Below are positions 33,000-44,349 of a stretch of DNA of 64,000 bases, piece by piece (the first letter of the stretch is position 1; the number at the start of each line of letters is the position of its first letter). This stretch comes from Triatoma infestans (lineage: Eukaryota; Arthropoda; Insecta; Hemiptera; Reduviidae): positions 1 through 64,000 of the forward strand of contig JAAEAF010014408.1 of NCBI GenBank assembly GCA_011037195.1. Reading direction: 5' to 3'. A program made the translations under genes and the position numbers. The notes beneath the pieces are model-generated. The model was given only the letters and a program-made list of their open reading frames with translations. It was not told the DNA's origin and ran no database searches.

Positions 33000-35900
33000 T
33001 TTCTTATTTTTCAACTTTCTTTTTGCTATTTTTTGGTTTCCATTCCCCAAGTAAGTTTGTCAAACACTTAACTGGTTTGTGTACTTGATTTTAAACCACT
33101 TGGCTAGCCAAGTCTATAAATTACTAGTAGAACGCAACGCTTCTTGAAAATATAAAATTTACCTTACCCATAATATTCTCATTCTTATAAATAGTGATCA
33201 GTAAGTTTAAATTATCTCAGCTGAGTTTTTCTCTTCTATCCTAACCCCCAACTTCCGCCACACTTAGTTTGAGATTTATTGAACACTGTTTGTATTAAAT
33301 GAGAATATTAATCGCTGCAAGGACTTTATACTGTATAATTTAGAGTGAGAGAGAGTATGGTAGCATGAGAAGAGTGACAGACTGGCTGGCAGAATGATGG
33401 AGTGAGACGATGGTCGTTGAACGTTGTTGGTTGTTTGAAAGGCGTTTGTATGAGAGTGAGTTGGCGGTCAGGCACCCTTTTTAAGCTGGCGGCTGGAAAG
33501 CTCCATTCTATTTAAAATCTCCTTTTAATACCCAGATATGCTCCTTAGATGACCCCCGCCAGAGCTACTGGTAAGGAGACATGTTGATCCATTATATCGG
33601 GATGTTGTAATGTGTTGTAAGGGGGGGCATGGTAGTTGCACGAATAACAGAAAAAAAAGTTGATATATTTTTTCGGTTTAAGGAGTAAGTTGTATTGTTG
33701 TATGTAGTTTTATTTGTTATATAATTACAGTATGGATAAGTTTCCAAGATCCATTTCTTAATCATGGGGGATTGTTTTATCACAGCTTGTCCTTTTCCAA
33801 TCCGTAACAGAACTGTCCCGCTTTGTAACCGCTGTGGGCTAGTCACGTGTCAACAAGCGCCGCCCACCCAAGCTTCCCTTACTTCAGGATTGAAGATCAA
33901 GACAAGCTCAATATAATCAATGAATCATCTCGAGTCTACCACTTCATTTCATCAGTCTAGATCACCGATCAACGCCACTGTCCAATTTCATCTAGTCATC
34001 TCTAGTTAATTCCTAATTTCTCATTACTAGTTTATAATTCTTTTCTTATTCCTACTTCCGACTTACCAAAAATCCCAATAAGCACCAATTGGTTGATTAT
34101 TGAACTCTTCAGCTTTAGGTTAATATGCTGAGACTAGTATTTTTTTTAGAGTTCTTGATGAATAACAAATGCTTTCTGTTTTTTTATTAAAATTTCTCTC
34201 AAGATTTGCATTGTATATATCCTGGCCACCTCTCATTCTGTCGATTTTTTTGTTGATTAAAAATGTGTATGTAATAATTACAGCACTAAAATATTTTAAT
34301 TGTGTAATAATTTATTTTATTTATCTAATAGTAATATTTTTAATAAATATATAATGCGATGTACACTGATGAGAGTGACATTACGATGTTCCTTTTCAAC
34401 TTGCACCCCTTGCCATGCTACTAAAAAGTCACCACTTTGCCGGCTGTATTACCAGGTGCGCTGTATATTGATATGGGTAAGGCACACACAAGATTCAGTT
34501 CACACCTGTACCCAGTATATACACCAACGTTTTTTCACTTATTTTTTTTTTCTCTCTTTTCCTACCACTATATAATGCAGCATGCTAAATTGGTTGTGGT
34601 TTTTATCATTTAGCATTATCATTTCTTTAATGCAGCTCTTTCATTTTTTTTGTTTTTTTTTTTTAATCATATGTGAAGCAGAATATAGTATGTGTACTTA
34701 TGTAAATATCTGTAATTTATTTATCTTTTATTAAAATATTAGCTGCTTATCAAGAGTATCACTTCCACCAGTATCTGAGTAACTTTCTTAATTGGTCTAC
34801 CAGAAAAACTCTTAATATATTACCGCTTAGTGTTTATGCGAATGAAGAACATGTAAAAAATAAAGTATCATTAAAAAATCATTTCCTTTGTATATAAATG
34901 TATCAATTTGATATTGAACGCATTTTATTGAACATAAAGTTAACTATATCTATGTAAATGAAATTTTAAATTCATTCTTTAACTTTTGTTTTTTTCATTA
35001 CCTTTTCAACTGGTTTCTTATTTGTATTTGATCGCTTTAATAATTTTGTTCTTTATATCCATTCATGGTACTTCCTCCACTTTAGATCTTATCTTGGCAT
35101 TAAGACTTAAATTTGACTCAGAGATTAATGATTCTCTTTAGAAAACAAACGGCTTATTACTCTTCTGGAATTATTTCTTAGTTTCAAACCATTCCTGGCT
35201 CCATCTTTCTTTTTAGCCACCATTCACAGATCTATCTTATAACTTATAGTTTGAATCATTTTTATGGTTTTCTGATGAGCGGTTGTAATTCCTTGTTTCT
35301 GTTTTTTTGTTTTTTTTTTTTAATTCAGCTTGTTATTCCGGGTATTTTATTTTTTTTAACTCTTTGAGTTAATAAGCTGGTTAATTTAAAATTTTATTAA
35401 AAAGGTAGATATCAATTTTAAACTTCCAAGTTGAACTTTATAAACACCTGTCGAAGTTGGGCACTTAGCTACTACATGATCCTAATCAGTTCCTGATCTA
35501 AAGCAGTTTACTTCCAGAATTACCCTATATTCTTCGTCTTAATTTATCTTTAGTTCATTGTATTTAAAACAAACAAAAAATCTTCGATTTATAATGCTAA
35601 GAATACAAATTATACTGCCATCAATCATGGTGATATACTGGACAAATCCTCCGAAGAAGATATACCTGGAACTTTCATTCACATTTGAACATACTGAACA
35701 AAATAAAAGATGTGAATACCTACCGTCTTGACTACTTAACGTCCAAACTCACTGCAAAATAAATGACGATTGTACATGCATAAATCTTTTTTGCACATGT
35801 GGACTTTTAACTTGAAGCCCACCATAATTTCAGTATAAGCTCTAATAAAACAAAAATTATATACTCTTCAATATTAGTACTTTCGCGGCATAGTAAAGCT
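33000..35900. other. Mostly AT-rich spacer, no gene found
   Basis: 33330-33480 has gagaagagtgacagactggc, faintly like the start of family C copies. 33840-34090 is a pyrimidine-rich, LTR-like stretch. The remainder has no features. Confidence 0.5.
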
Positions 35901-35907
35901 TTACGTC

Positions 35908-36147
35908 TAATGGGGAAGCCCAAGGACTATGCTATCCAAGCCACCCTATCTCCCATATAACTATCCCAAAGTTCGTAGCCTTCTGAGTGCTCTGCCGATC
36001 TCCGGGCAGTGTTCTTATGTTAAAGACAGTACCTTCACCGGACAGTAAGGAGTAGAGTCTTTTGGGGCGAGAAATACTAAGAGCAGCACTGCAGGACTCG
36101 AACCTCTTAACTAGTCCAATGCGCATCCTCTGAACTAATCTGGCCCT
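35908..36147 (-). mobile_element. tRNA-derived SINE (family 1), old copy
   Basis: Reverse reading gives the eroded head (box-B-like gaggttcgagtcctgcagtg), then ctactccttactgtccggtg, agaacactgcccggagatcg and cactcagaaggct. Substitutions are frequent. Confidence 0.7.
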
Positions 36148-36745
36148 TTATTTGTATATGAGTTACCACATTATCTCCAAAGATCTCAAAATTCCATTCA
36201 TATATGGATTTGCGAAATTCCACTATATAAAAGTCTACCCCAACCTCCTATTATATTGCCACTATCTTATTGTATTAGCAAATTTTGGCCCACAACACTT
36301 AACTTTAATCCTCGAGATGCTTGTTTTTGAAGCAACATTTGTCCAAATACGATCACTTGACGAAGATCATCCAGAACGTGTTATGACCGGGCAATTAAAA
36401 CATTAATTAATTTGTATTAAAACTTTCATTCATGTGATTCCCCAACTTCTCAACATTTAACGAAATTACCCGGTCATTAATATTTGGTCATCAATGTTAA
36501 TTACATGAAATACGGATTAGATAACTCAAAATACAGCTTGAAGTCTTCATTCAAGTATGTTATTAGATGAAAAATCAGGTTCCAAAATTTACAGTAGTGA
36601 AAGAAAAAAAAATTAAGCATAAAAATTGTCTAGAAAATCTCAAAACAAAAGAAACTACACTAACTATAAGTTGCGAAATAGTGATTTTTGGCCGAAATCC
36701 TGGTTAATATGTTTGATGTTTGTATGATTTTTTTGTTTCTTACTG

Positions 36746-36763
36746 TGATTTTTGACATCATGT
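36746..36763. repeat. Target-site duplication, left copy
   Basis: tgatttttgacatcatgt, identical to 36969-36986. Confidence 0.9.
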
Positions 36764-36968
36764 CAAAGTAAGGTAATGCCTATTTTTTCAGGCGGGCTTA
36801 ACGTCCAACTACCAAATTAGGTGTCGTGGACGGAGGCGGAAGCACCTACTTTACTATTAAAATTTTTTTTTAAACAAATATAAAATTTAGCAATTATACG
36901 CTAGACTCGAACTGGTGTTCTCCCACTTACAAGTCCACGCTCATAACCACTACACCAACACCCGCCTC
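36764..36968 (-). mobile_element. tRNA-derived SINE, family 2
   Basis: A 205-bp insertion bounded by a perfect 18-bp target-site duplication. Read on the minus strand it starts gaggcgggtgttggtgtagt ggttatgagcg (box A), then an anticodon-arm-like region, then ccagttcgagtctagcg (box B). An unrelated body follows with gtaggtgcttccgcctccgt and a tail ending ggcattaccttactttg. Transcription by RNA polymerase III is implied by the boxes. The body differs from family 1, and I found no second copy in the window. Confidence 0.85.
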
Positions 36969-36986
36969 TGATTTTTGACATCATGT
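36969..36986. repeat. Target-site duplication, right copy
   Basis: Identical to 36746-36763. Confidence 0.9.
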
Positions 36987-38107
36987 TTTTGAATAATATA
37001 AATAGATTTTTATGTTTTAATGTTATTAGTTAAAAAAAAACGTTTAAAACATTAACATTAATAATTTTGACCGAAATCTTTGCATTTATTTAATTTAATT
37101 ATTGTTATCTCGTGACGTAGTTGTAGTTCTATAAAATATAGCCATATAGTGCTACATTTTATGAGCCAATCTATCTTTAAAGATCAGCCAGTTGTTAATG
37201 ACAAATATTCTACCAGCTCAGTTCTTCACCACATTTGAAACTTTTTGCATCTTAATCTAGATCAGGGTGGGCAACCTTTTCTGTATATAAGAGGCCAGAA
37301 TAAATTCCAAGTTTTGTCCGCAGGCCAAATCAATTAATCGTCATTTTTTTTTGGGGGGGGGCTTATAATTTTATAATGTTTCTATATTTCAAAATTAAAG
37401 CTACATTTTAAATCTATCTGTCAGCTTTTCATTATTATTTTTGATAATATTGTTGATAAGGCGATAATGGCCTGCAATAAAGATGATATAAACTAAATTA
37501 GTTTTCTTTTGGTAAATAAAATGAAATAATTAAAACAGGATAATGCAAATAAACCCAAAACAAGAAAAATATAAGAACAAAATATTTAAACTAGTTTCTA
37601 AAATTGTAAAAATTTAAGAATGACACAATTTTTTTAATGCAAAATTTCATGCTGATAACAAATTTGTATAAAATGTCGTTGCCTGGTTGAATTTCTGTTG
37701 TACACGATCAGAATGTTTCTGATATATTCCAATTTTATTTAAGAAATTCTGCTTCTTCACTTGGATTTTCAGGTACTTCATTTTTTGTGGACATTTGTTT
37801 ACATCTACTTGTGGAGCCAAATAAAGAAATTATAATCTTAACATGCTCAATTATATTCAGAAATGCCATAATAGTGAATAAATGTTTATAAAAGTAAAGA
37901 TGATATGTTAAATTTTGCTTAGTCTGGTCTGTGCTTAAGTTCCATTTGAAACTTTTCTGGGACATTTTTAACATAGGCTTAACTATATGATTTAATTTGT
38001 AGCAGTTCTATTATACTACTAGAACAAAACATGGATCTCTACACACACTCCGCCCCACGATTGATGGCTCATATTTTTATGTACAGCCAAACTTTGCTTA
38101 ATATAAC

Positions 38108-38118
38108 ACACATTTAAT
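38108..38118. repeat. Target-site duplication, left copy
   Basis: acacatttaat, repeated at 38355-38365 directly after the SINE A-tail. Confidence 0.85.
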
Positions 38119-38354
38119 AGGGAAGGGTATAGCTAAAGTGGTTAGCGTACTGGACTCCCACGCGGAGGACCCGGGTTCAAGTCACTACCCTTAGATTTTT
38201 TCTTCCTAGGAGTTTCAATAGCTCACTGTCCGGTGATGGACAGTGTTGTGTGTAACGAGAGAACACTGTCCGGAGGCCGGCAATGCACTGAGAAGGCTCC
38301 AGACGCCAATGACTATAGATGTTGACGCGCCTTAAATTTAAAAAAAAAAAAAAT
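38119..38354 (+). mobile_element. tRNA-derived SINE (family 1), best copy
   Basis: The head reads gggtatagctaaagtggtta gcg (box A), ggactcccacgcggag, and gggttcaagtc (box B), so it looks like a tRNA with an internal RNA polymerase III promoter. The body follows with ctcactgtccggtgatggac, gtgtaacgagagaacactgt, ccggaggccggcaatgcact and gagaaggctcc. It ends gttgacgcgcc ttaaattt plus an A-run of about 14. An 11-bp target duplication flanks it. No long ORF is expected; copying depends on a partner LINE. Confidence 0.9.
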
Positions 38355-38649
38355 ACACATTTAATGTAAGTTGACGGGGGTAGTTAATGGCTGCTAATAG
38401 GTGGCGTATACTTATTTTTGTTTCACTTTCCATTTTTATTAATATTATTTAACGGCTATTAATTTTTTTTTTTTTTTATATTCGGTCTCAAGGGTCGTCC
38501 AAAAATTTTTCGCGTGTCGAGGGTTGCCTATCGCAAGGATAGCATAGATATTCGTAGCTGGTGATATTGAATTGTGAACACCTGAATGGGTGAATTGTAT
38601 TTAAACAGAAATTTATATTTTTTGACCAATTATATACTAAGTAAATATA

Positions 38650-39035
38650 GAGGAGCTTATAGAGAGGGTAAAATGGCCGAGTGAAGAGTGATGTTTGTGT
38701 GTGAGTGACAACTGCGTGATAATAGCTTTGGCTGATGTGAATCACTTGTAGTGACCACTTAGAACTATTGCTTGTTCTGACGGTGGATTAGCTAGAAACA
38801 GCTTCTAGGTGAGAGATTGGCTGTCAGAGTTTGAAGCTCGTTTGCCATTATATTTTAGGAGACATGACACCAGGGCATAATGCATAGTTGATGTGCACTT
38901 GAAGGCTCACAGAGGTGGCGCATTGATGTGGTTACTAATGAAATTATTGAATCAAGCTTTTGCAGGGCCAATTTTGTGATGATTGGTTCTAATTACATAG
39001 TCTTATCATTAATTACGGCTTCATTTACATTTTAT
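38650..39035 (+). repeat. Dispersed family C, copy 1
   Basis: cagcttctaggtgagagatt, taatgcatagttgatgtgca, cttgaaggctcaca and gaattattgaatcaagcttt-type words recur in order at 53765-54225 and 56905-57370. Non-coding and of unknown class. Confidence 0.65.
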
Positions 39036-40255
39036 TACATTTAATAAGAATAAAATTATTATACATTCAACTAGGAACCTTAAAAGCTATAAAATTTCAT
39101 TATTTTAGTACAACAAAAATTTATATATCAAATTTTTATAGCATCAAATTCATATAAAAAGGAAAGAAGAATGGAATGTTGTTGTTTCTTAATAAGGAAA
39201 TGTTTCCATAAACTTGTTTCATCTGATGTTTTCTCTCCCCCACCCCCACCCCACACACACCTTCTCCTTGGAAGATTTGCTGCCACACGTTTACACGTTT
39301 GAAATATCATTATACGTGTTATGATATATATATACATATGTGTGTTTGTGTTTGTGTGAGAGTATGTATGTGAGTGAATGTGTGAGAGGAGAGTATAGTT
39401 CTAAATGTGCCCATATTGCCAAGATATTGTTGCAGTGTTAGTGTTGTCCAGAATGTCATTAGAGTTGTCTGACGTCTATAAATTTGTTTTTTTTTTTTTT
39501 TTTTGTTTGTCTTCATTTCTATAAAGCATCTCTTACTTTTATCTTTGTCAGTTTAGTACTTGTCCTTGTCACTTTCAATGATATTGTTATCCGATCATAA
39601 AACTCAACATAACTTTCAATCTTAATATTGTTGATAATGTTTATACTTAGTGGCTGTTTATGTACACTTCACACAGTTTTTTTTTACTAGATATTATAAG
39701 TTAGAGTAATAAAAGAATTAGAAATGGAAAAATGAAAAGTATATATAGGCTGGTTGAAAAAAAAAAAATAAATAAAGTAAAAATAAAAGAAAAGAAAGAG
39801 TTGTTCATTTGAATCATCATAACTTCTGTTCAGACAAGGATTTCTCTCTCTCTTTTCCATCCCATTTGTGATTTATATCTTTGGACATAGTACGTCTTGA
39901 ATTTCAACCACTAAACTCTCCTTCTCTCTGATCCCCCTTCATACCCTGCCATTCTCTTTCACTCTCACTGTTGGTGTATACACTAAGAAGTAATATTGCT
40001 GAGTAGTATGAGGTGAAGGAAATTCAATTATTGGAATTTATTGCCTTCTCCTATAATGACTGGGCGCAAGGAGTAAAGTGGGTGAGCTTCTCTCTTTTAC
40101 AACATTTTCTTGTTGATGAAACTCTCCATTCCCTCTGCACATTAATACTTAATTTCTACTAATTTTCCTTATCTTAGTTTTTAGTTTTTAATATTTCTTG
40201 TTTTGTTTTTTTAATTATTATTATTATTATTTTACTTTGTATTCATATTTTTGCT
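39036..40255. other. AT-rich spacer, no gene found
   Basis: Includes TG/TA-rich simple sequence near 39325-39375 and a T-run at 39487-39503. 39830-40130 is pyrimidine-rich, with no coding motif. Confidence 0.55.
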
Positions 40256-40261
40256 GACTAT

Positions 40262-40600
40262 TTTCTTTAAGAGGATCTTATCGATTCGATAGGACGATCT
40301 TATCAGCATTTTGAAATCTCAATTTTCATTGAAAATACATATTTTGAGATTTTGTAAGTTAAACAAAAATGTTTTCGCTATCGTTTTCTGTTGTGTGTGT
40401 AAACAAGATATCTCAAAAACAAAAACAAACGGCAGGAAGTTTAAAGTTTATATTCCTTAGGTAGTTCAGAGTATATTGATTACAAAGTTTGAATCTAAAT
40501 CAGACAATCGGAAATACGAATTTAATAATATCCTCATTTCGATCGCGATTGAACCTGCAGAGATTTTCTTATTTAGTAAACTTCGTTCTAGTATGTAAAT
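40262..40600 (+). repeat. Family A-related repeat, diverged
   Basis: tcaattttcattgaaaatac, gttttcgctatcgttttctg, ggcaggaagtttaaagttta and cggaaatacg follow the family A order. Both ends are lost. Confidence 0.5.
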
Positions 40601-40913
40601 CCTACTATTTGAATGTTCATCGTAAATAAAATCTATACATTATTCACTTGGCTTGTCTGGATGTGGCCGGGATGATATGGAACACTGCAACTGCTGCTGT
40701 AAAGACTTTGTTGACAATCCCAATGCTCTTTGTGGTGGTGAAAATTCTGGTAATGAAAGTCAGTTATAAAATTAAGCATCTTACCGTGAGATAAGATTTA
40801 AAGGTACTTATTACCTTCTGAAAGAATGATAGTATAAGGTTGGTTAATGTAGTGTTTTTGTCTAGTATGATACGTGGTAATACCTTTGGTGTTACACTGA
40901 TGTTTCCAGAATG

Positions 40914-41105
40914 GATAGGATTTTACTTTCTTTTTTTAAATTGAAGTTCAAATTTGCTTTACTTACGTCACGAAGGTTTCGGTCAAAGTCGATTAACCGG
41001 TTTTACCCCATAGGTAGAAGATTTGGTCTCTGTTTATAGCAATTTTTTCAAAACCAGTATCCTGTGTTTAAAAAACATGTATGCTTAGGACCTTTATGAA
41101 GGTCT
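40914..41105 (+). repeat. ~190-bp direct repeat, unit 1
   Basis: ttacttacgtcacgaaggtt, tcggtcaaagtc, gaagatttggtctctgttta and atgcttaggacctttatga are shared with 41656-41851. The unit itself has family A-like words. Confidence 0.85.
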
Positions 41106-41189
41106 GAGCTGCGATCTATTTTCAACCAGAAGTCTTTGACAATATCTCTTGGTGAGTGGATCACTGTTTTTTAGAAATCTTTGTGGGTA

Positions 41190-41305
41190 GCTTTGTGTCT
41201 ATGCTCAATGGGAGTTCGGATATAACCAGTAGTGAGATATGCTCTATCTTTCAAGATCTCTCTCAGGCATTTGGTTGGATTCCTTTAGTATTGTGGTTTA
41301 AGGAG
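41190..41305 (+). pseudogene. Reverse-transcriptase fragment (motif A region)
   Basis: One frame reads VSMLNGSSDITSSEICSIF then QDLSQAFGWIPLVLW. F-x-D-L-S-x-A-F is the motif A signature of non-LTR reverse transcriptases, with the first catalytic Asp present. The frame closes soon after, and motif C (xADD) is not found. It lies between the two units of the 190-bp direct repeat. Confidence 0.5.
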
Positions 41306-41655
41306 ACTTTCTTTTTAGAGTTTGTGCGATAGCATAAGGTTTAGAAGAAAACCTATCCTTGTTATGACAGTTAAACAAACTGTCATATTTAGGTTCAGTT
41401 TGAACCCCCAAACAGGGTTATTTAGGTTCAGAATCTTTGATGTCTGTGAAGAACGCTACATACATATAGAGTTATAGTCCGATCTATTAGGACGTTGTAC
41501 ATCTTGAGTGGATTTGGAGTTATTTTTCCTTGAGGTGGCTATATAGGTTAAAGGTTTTAGATAGCATAAGCATTAGTCATTACCCATTGACAAATAGTAA
41601 TAATTCCAGAGTACAAAATCTTTTTAGAAATTGCTATATTTGGGTTGTATGACTT

Positions 41656-41851
41656 TATAAGATTTTACTTTTTTTTAATTGAGATATTACTTTTTTTCAA
41701 ATTTACTTTACTTACGTCACGAAGGTTTCGGTCAAAGTCAGTTAAACGGATTTACCACATAGATAGAAGATTTGGTCTCTGTTTATAGCAATTTTCTCAA
41801 AACAGTATCCTGTGTTTAAAAACACGTATGCTTAGGACCTTTATGAAAGTC
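41656..41851 (+). repeat. ~190-bp direct repeat, unit 2
   Basis: Second unit of the pair starting at 40914, separated from the first by about 550 bp that contain the reverse-transcriptase fragment. Confidence 0.85.
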
Positions 41852-42059
41852 TAAAACTTTGTCGACACCTTTTATCTCGAGAAAATTGATTTGAGGAGAC
41901 TTGGAAGAGCTATGTCGTGGCGCTCTCTTCAATAGTTCAATTGCATTGCAACAAATACATTGTACTTTCCGTTTGCTGGTACTATACAAAAGTTTGTTCA
42001 TTTTTCTCACTTTTAAAAGTAGTAGTTTATGTAGTGTCATATTTTAACTCATTTCCTAA

Positions 42060-44345
42060 TCCAACAACCCGCTTCATTAATGTAATCTAGGACTGAGGTA
42101 TAATTTAACAAACCCACGGCTGTTTCTTCTTTCTGACCACATTTCCTGTAGAGTTTTTAGTGGACTAAAGTCAATAGAGTTTTCCTCCACGTCTTTAATG
42201 GACCCCTAAAAAATCTTGGAATGCTTCTGCTTCTGCCCCGCAATACCCCTCCACTAGAGAGTGTATTGCCATGGATCATTTTTCAGTGAGTCGATAGAGT
42301 CGATTTTGCCGCAAAAAGTTTAATGGCCGGAGGGGGTCAGCAAAGCATCCACAAATTGCGAAGCCTCACTGTTTCTTTAAGTGCCCCTGGACTTCAGTTT
42401 CATATCTAGCCGCGATCTACTGTGGTCTGCCACACATTTGAGCAACAATCTTTGAGTTCGCCTCTAAAGCTTTTCATGATATTTTTGTGCCTTTAAGGAC
42501 TTTGTAGCTTCTAATCAACAAGATGCATTTCTGAGAACTCTGAACAGCCTTAGTTAGAACTCTTCATAGAAGAAATCTGAAACTAGATATTGAAGCTGCA
42601 GTAATATATGGACACGAAATTCAAAGTTAAAGTAACTAAGTCTGATAAATATTCATTTTTTCTACAACTCTTTCTTTGCCACCAATAGAGACGTGTTCGT
42701 TGCAATTTGTTTTATATCAGTAATAATAATAATGGCAGTCAGTCTTTGAAAATAATGCCGAGTTAATGGTTTGATGTTGAGATTTGCAGAAAGAAGACGT
42801 CGATCTTTAATATCCGATTTTTTTATATTTTTTTAATGATTATTTACTTTTTTTGAAAGCGCAAAAGAAAAGTGTCTGTAAAATATTTTTAATAATCTTT
42901 TTATTTAAACTATAAATTTAAATTTGTAGGTAAGTTCTTAACCTTATCAATGTGGATAGAGTCCCATATTTGACCAGGATTGTTAGGGAATTATCAGAAT
43001 TGCTGCAGATAGGTCTAGTATGATGCATTATCAGTTTGTAGCATAACCACTCTAAGCCAAGGTGGTAGGAAATGGTAGAAGGTGGGCGAACAAGATAGGG
43101 GGGTGCTAGATGGAGCCCATTGATCAAACACACAAATTGAATTCCAAACACTCCAATGTTTCTTCTTTATTCATGTGCCCTAGTGATGGTCGTACAGCCG
43201 TGCTATCTTGCTGTCACTGTCAGTATGAGACACTATGTGGGAATGGGGGGGGTGGGTAGTGGCAGTAAGGCTGTGAGTGTAGTGGAGAAGGATTGGGTTG
43301 TTCAAGACCTAGATGGGGAGTGGAGAGGCAAGCAAGGGAAGAGTAGTAAAACGGCTGCAAGTACGCTTGGGAAAATCATTAATATTCATTGATCAAACAT
43401 GGATATGAGGGCTGTTATCTCCCACTTGGACCACCAGCAGTGCCTCACCTCTCCTCTCGCTCACAGATCCCAGTGTGGCGCAAACTTAATTGTCAACGAT
43501 TCTCTACTTCAATGGCATGTGTAATATTGGCTGCAGTGTTGCATTCTAAACATGTTGCTATTATTATAATTATCGCCAACTATGTTTTATGTTTTACTCA
43601 TGCTCCCCTTTTGTCTATATAGTGCCGTATACATATTATAGTGATGCTATAGAATGTATAGTTCAGTGGATCTCGAGAAGTATACTTTCTGAGAATAATT
43701 AATAAGTTAAAAAATAAACTTCTAGTGAATAATTTTCTTCAATTTCTAAATTTTTACAATATTTTTTTTTAATATTATATGGTTAGCTGAATCCTACAGT
43801 ATATGAAATAGTGATTATGCGGAGAGTCCAACGTCTCTTATCTTCCCTAGCAACCTCTAAAGTTAATTTTTCTGATAGATCTAAATTTTTTATAACAATA
43901 CAATTTTGTTTTGAAACGTTTCTAACAACGCAGTTTTGTTTGGAGACGTTACACAACTTCTCATGAAATATCAACAATTTAGATATTTCAGATTTAACCA
44001 CAGTGGGACTTGCACATCTCTCAATGTTTTTAAATTGACTCCTTTGTTGTAATGTTAAACAATTATATTAAATCCAAATCACAGCCAAGTTTTTGTTTAA
44101 AATGTCATTCTGCTATTTTACCTGAACTTATTGCCGACAGAAGCTACCTTGTGGATCCATTAATATGTTATAATCAACAACTGTTACTCTAGTTCATCTA
44201 GAAAGAGTCTAGTTCATCTATTTTATTTGTATTATTTAAGATAAAATTGTTTAAATCTGTTTTATTATTGATTTATTTATTTAATACTCTGATAGTATAA
44301 ATTTATCAAGGAATGGTTTTATTACTCGAAGTTATTTAACTTGAT
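42060..44345. other. Mixed spacer, no gene supported
   Basis: 42080-42500 and 43030-43520 have balanced composition, like old coding or element DNA, but no motif was recognised in any frame. The rest is AT-rich. Confidence 0.45.
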
Positions 44346-44349
44346 AAAT

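Larger units (their letters stand above)
37263..38534 (-). mobile_element. Possible hAT-superfamily relic
   Basis: The left end cagggtgggcaacctttt and the right end gagggttgcctatcgc (38519-38534) are imperfect inverted complements in the style of hAT ends. Minus-strand coding at 37735-37974 includes IISLFGSTSRCKQMSTKNE, which recalls the FGSTYxCEQxFS region near the C-terminus of hAT transposases. The usual catalytic residues are not present in what remains. A family 1 SINE lies inside. The call rests on two weak similarities. Confidence 0.4.

Noticed and set aside
36355..36395. Further hammerhead-like block (ttgacgaagatcatccagaa cgtg)
   Set aside because: Both CUGANGA and GAAA are mutated and stem I does not pair. 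The nearby tatgaccgggcaatt / aattacccggtcatt inverted pair is short and may be chance.
38119..38190. Functional tRNA gene
   Set aside because: The anticodon arm does not form a clean stem and loop, and the sequence continues into a SINE body with A-tail and target duplication.
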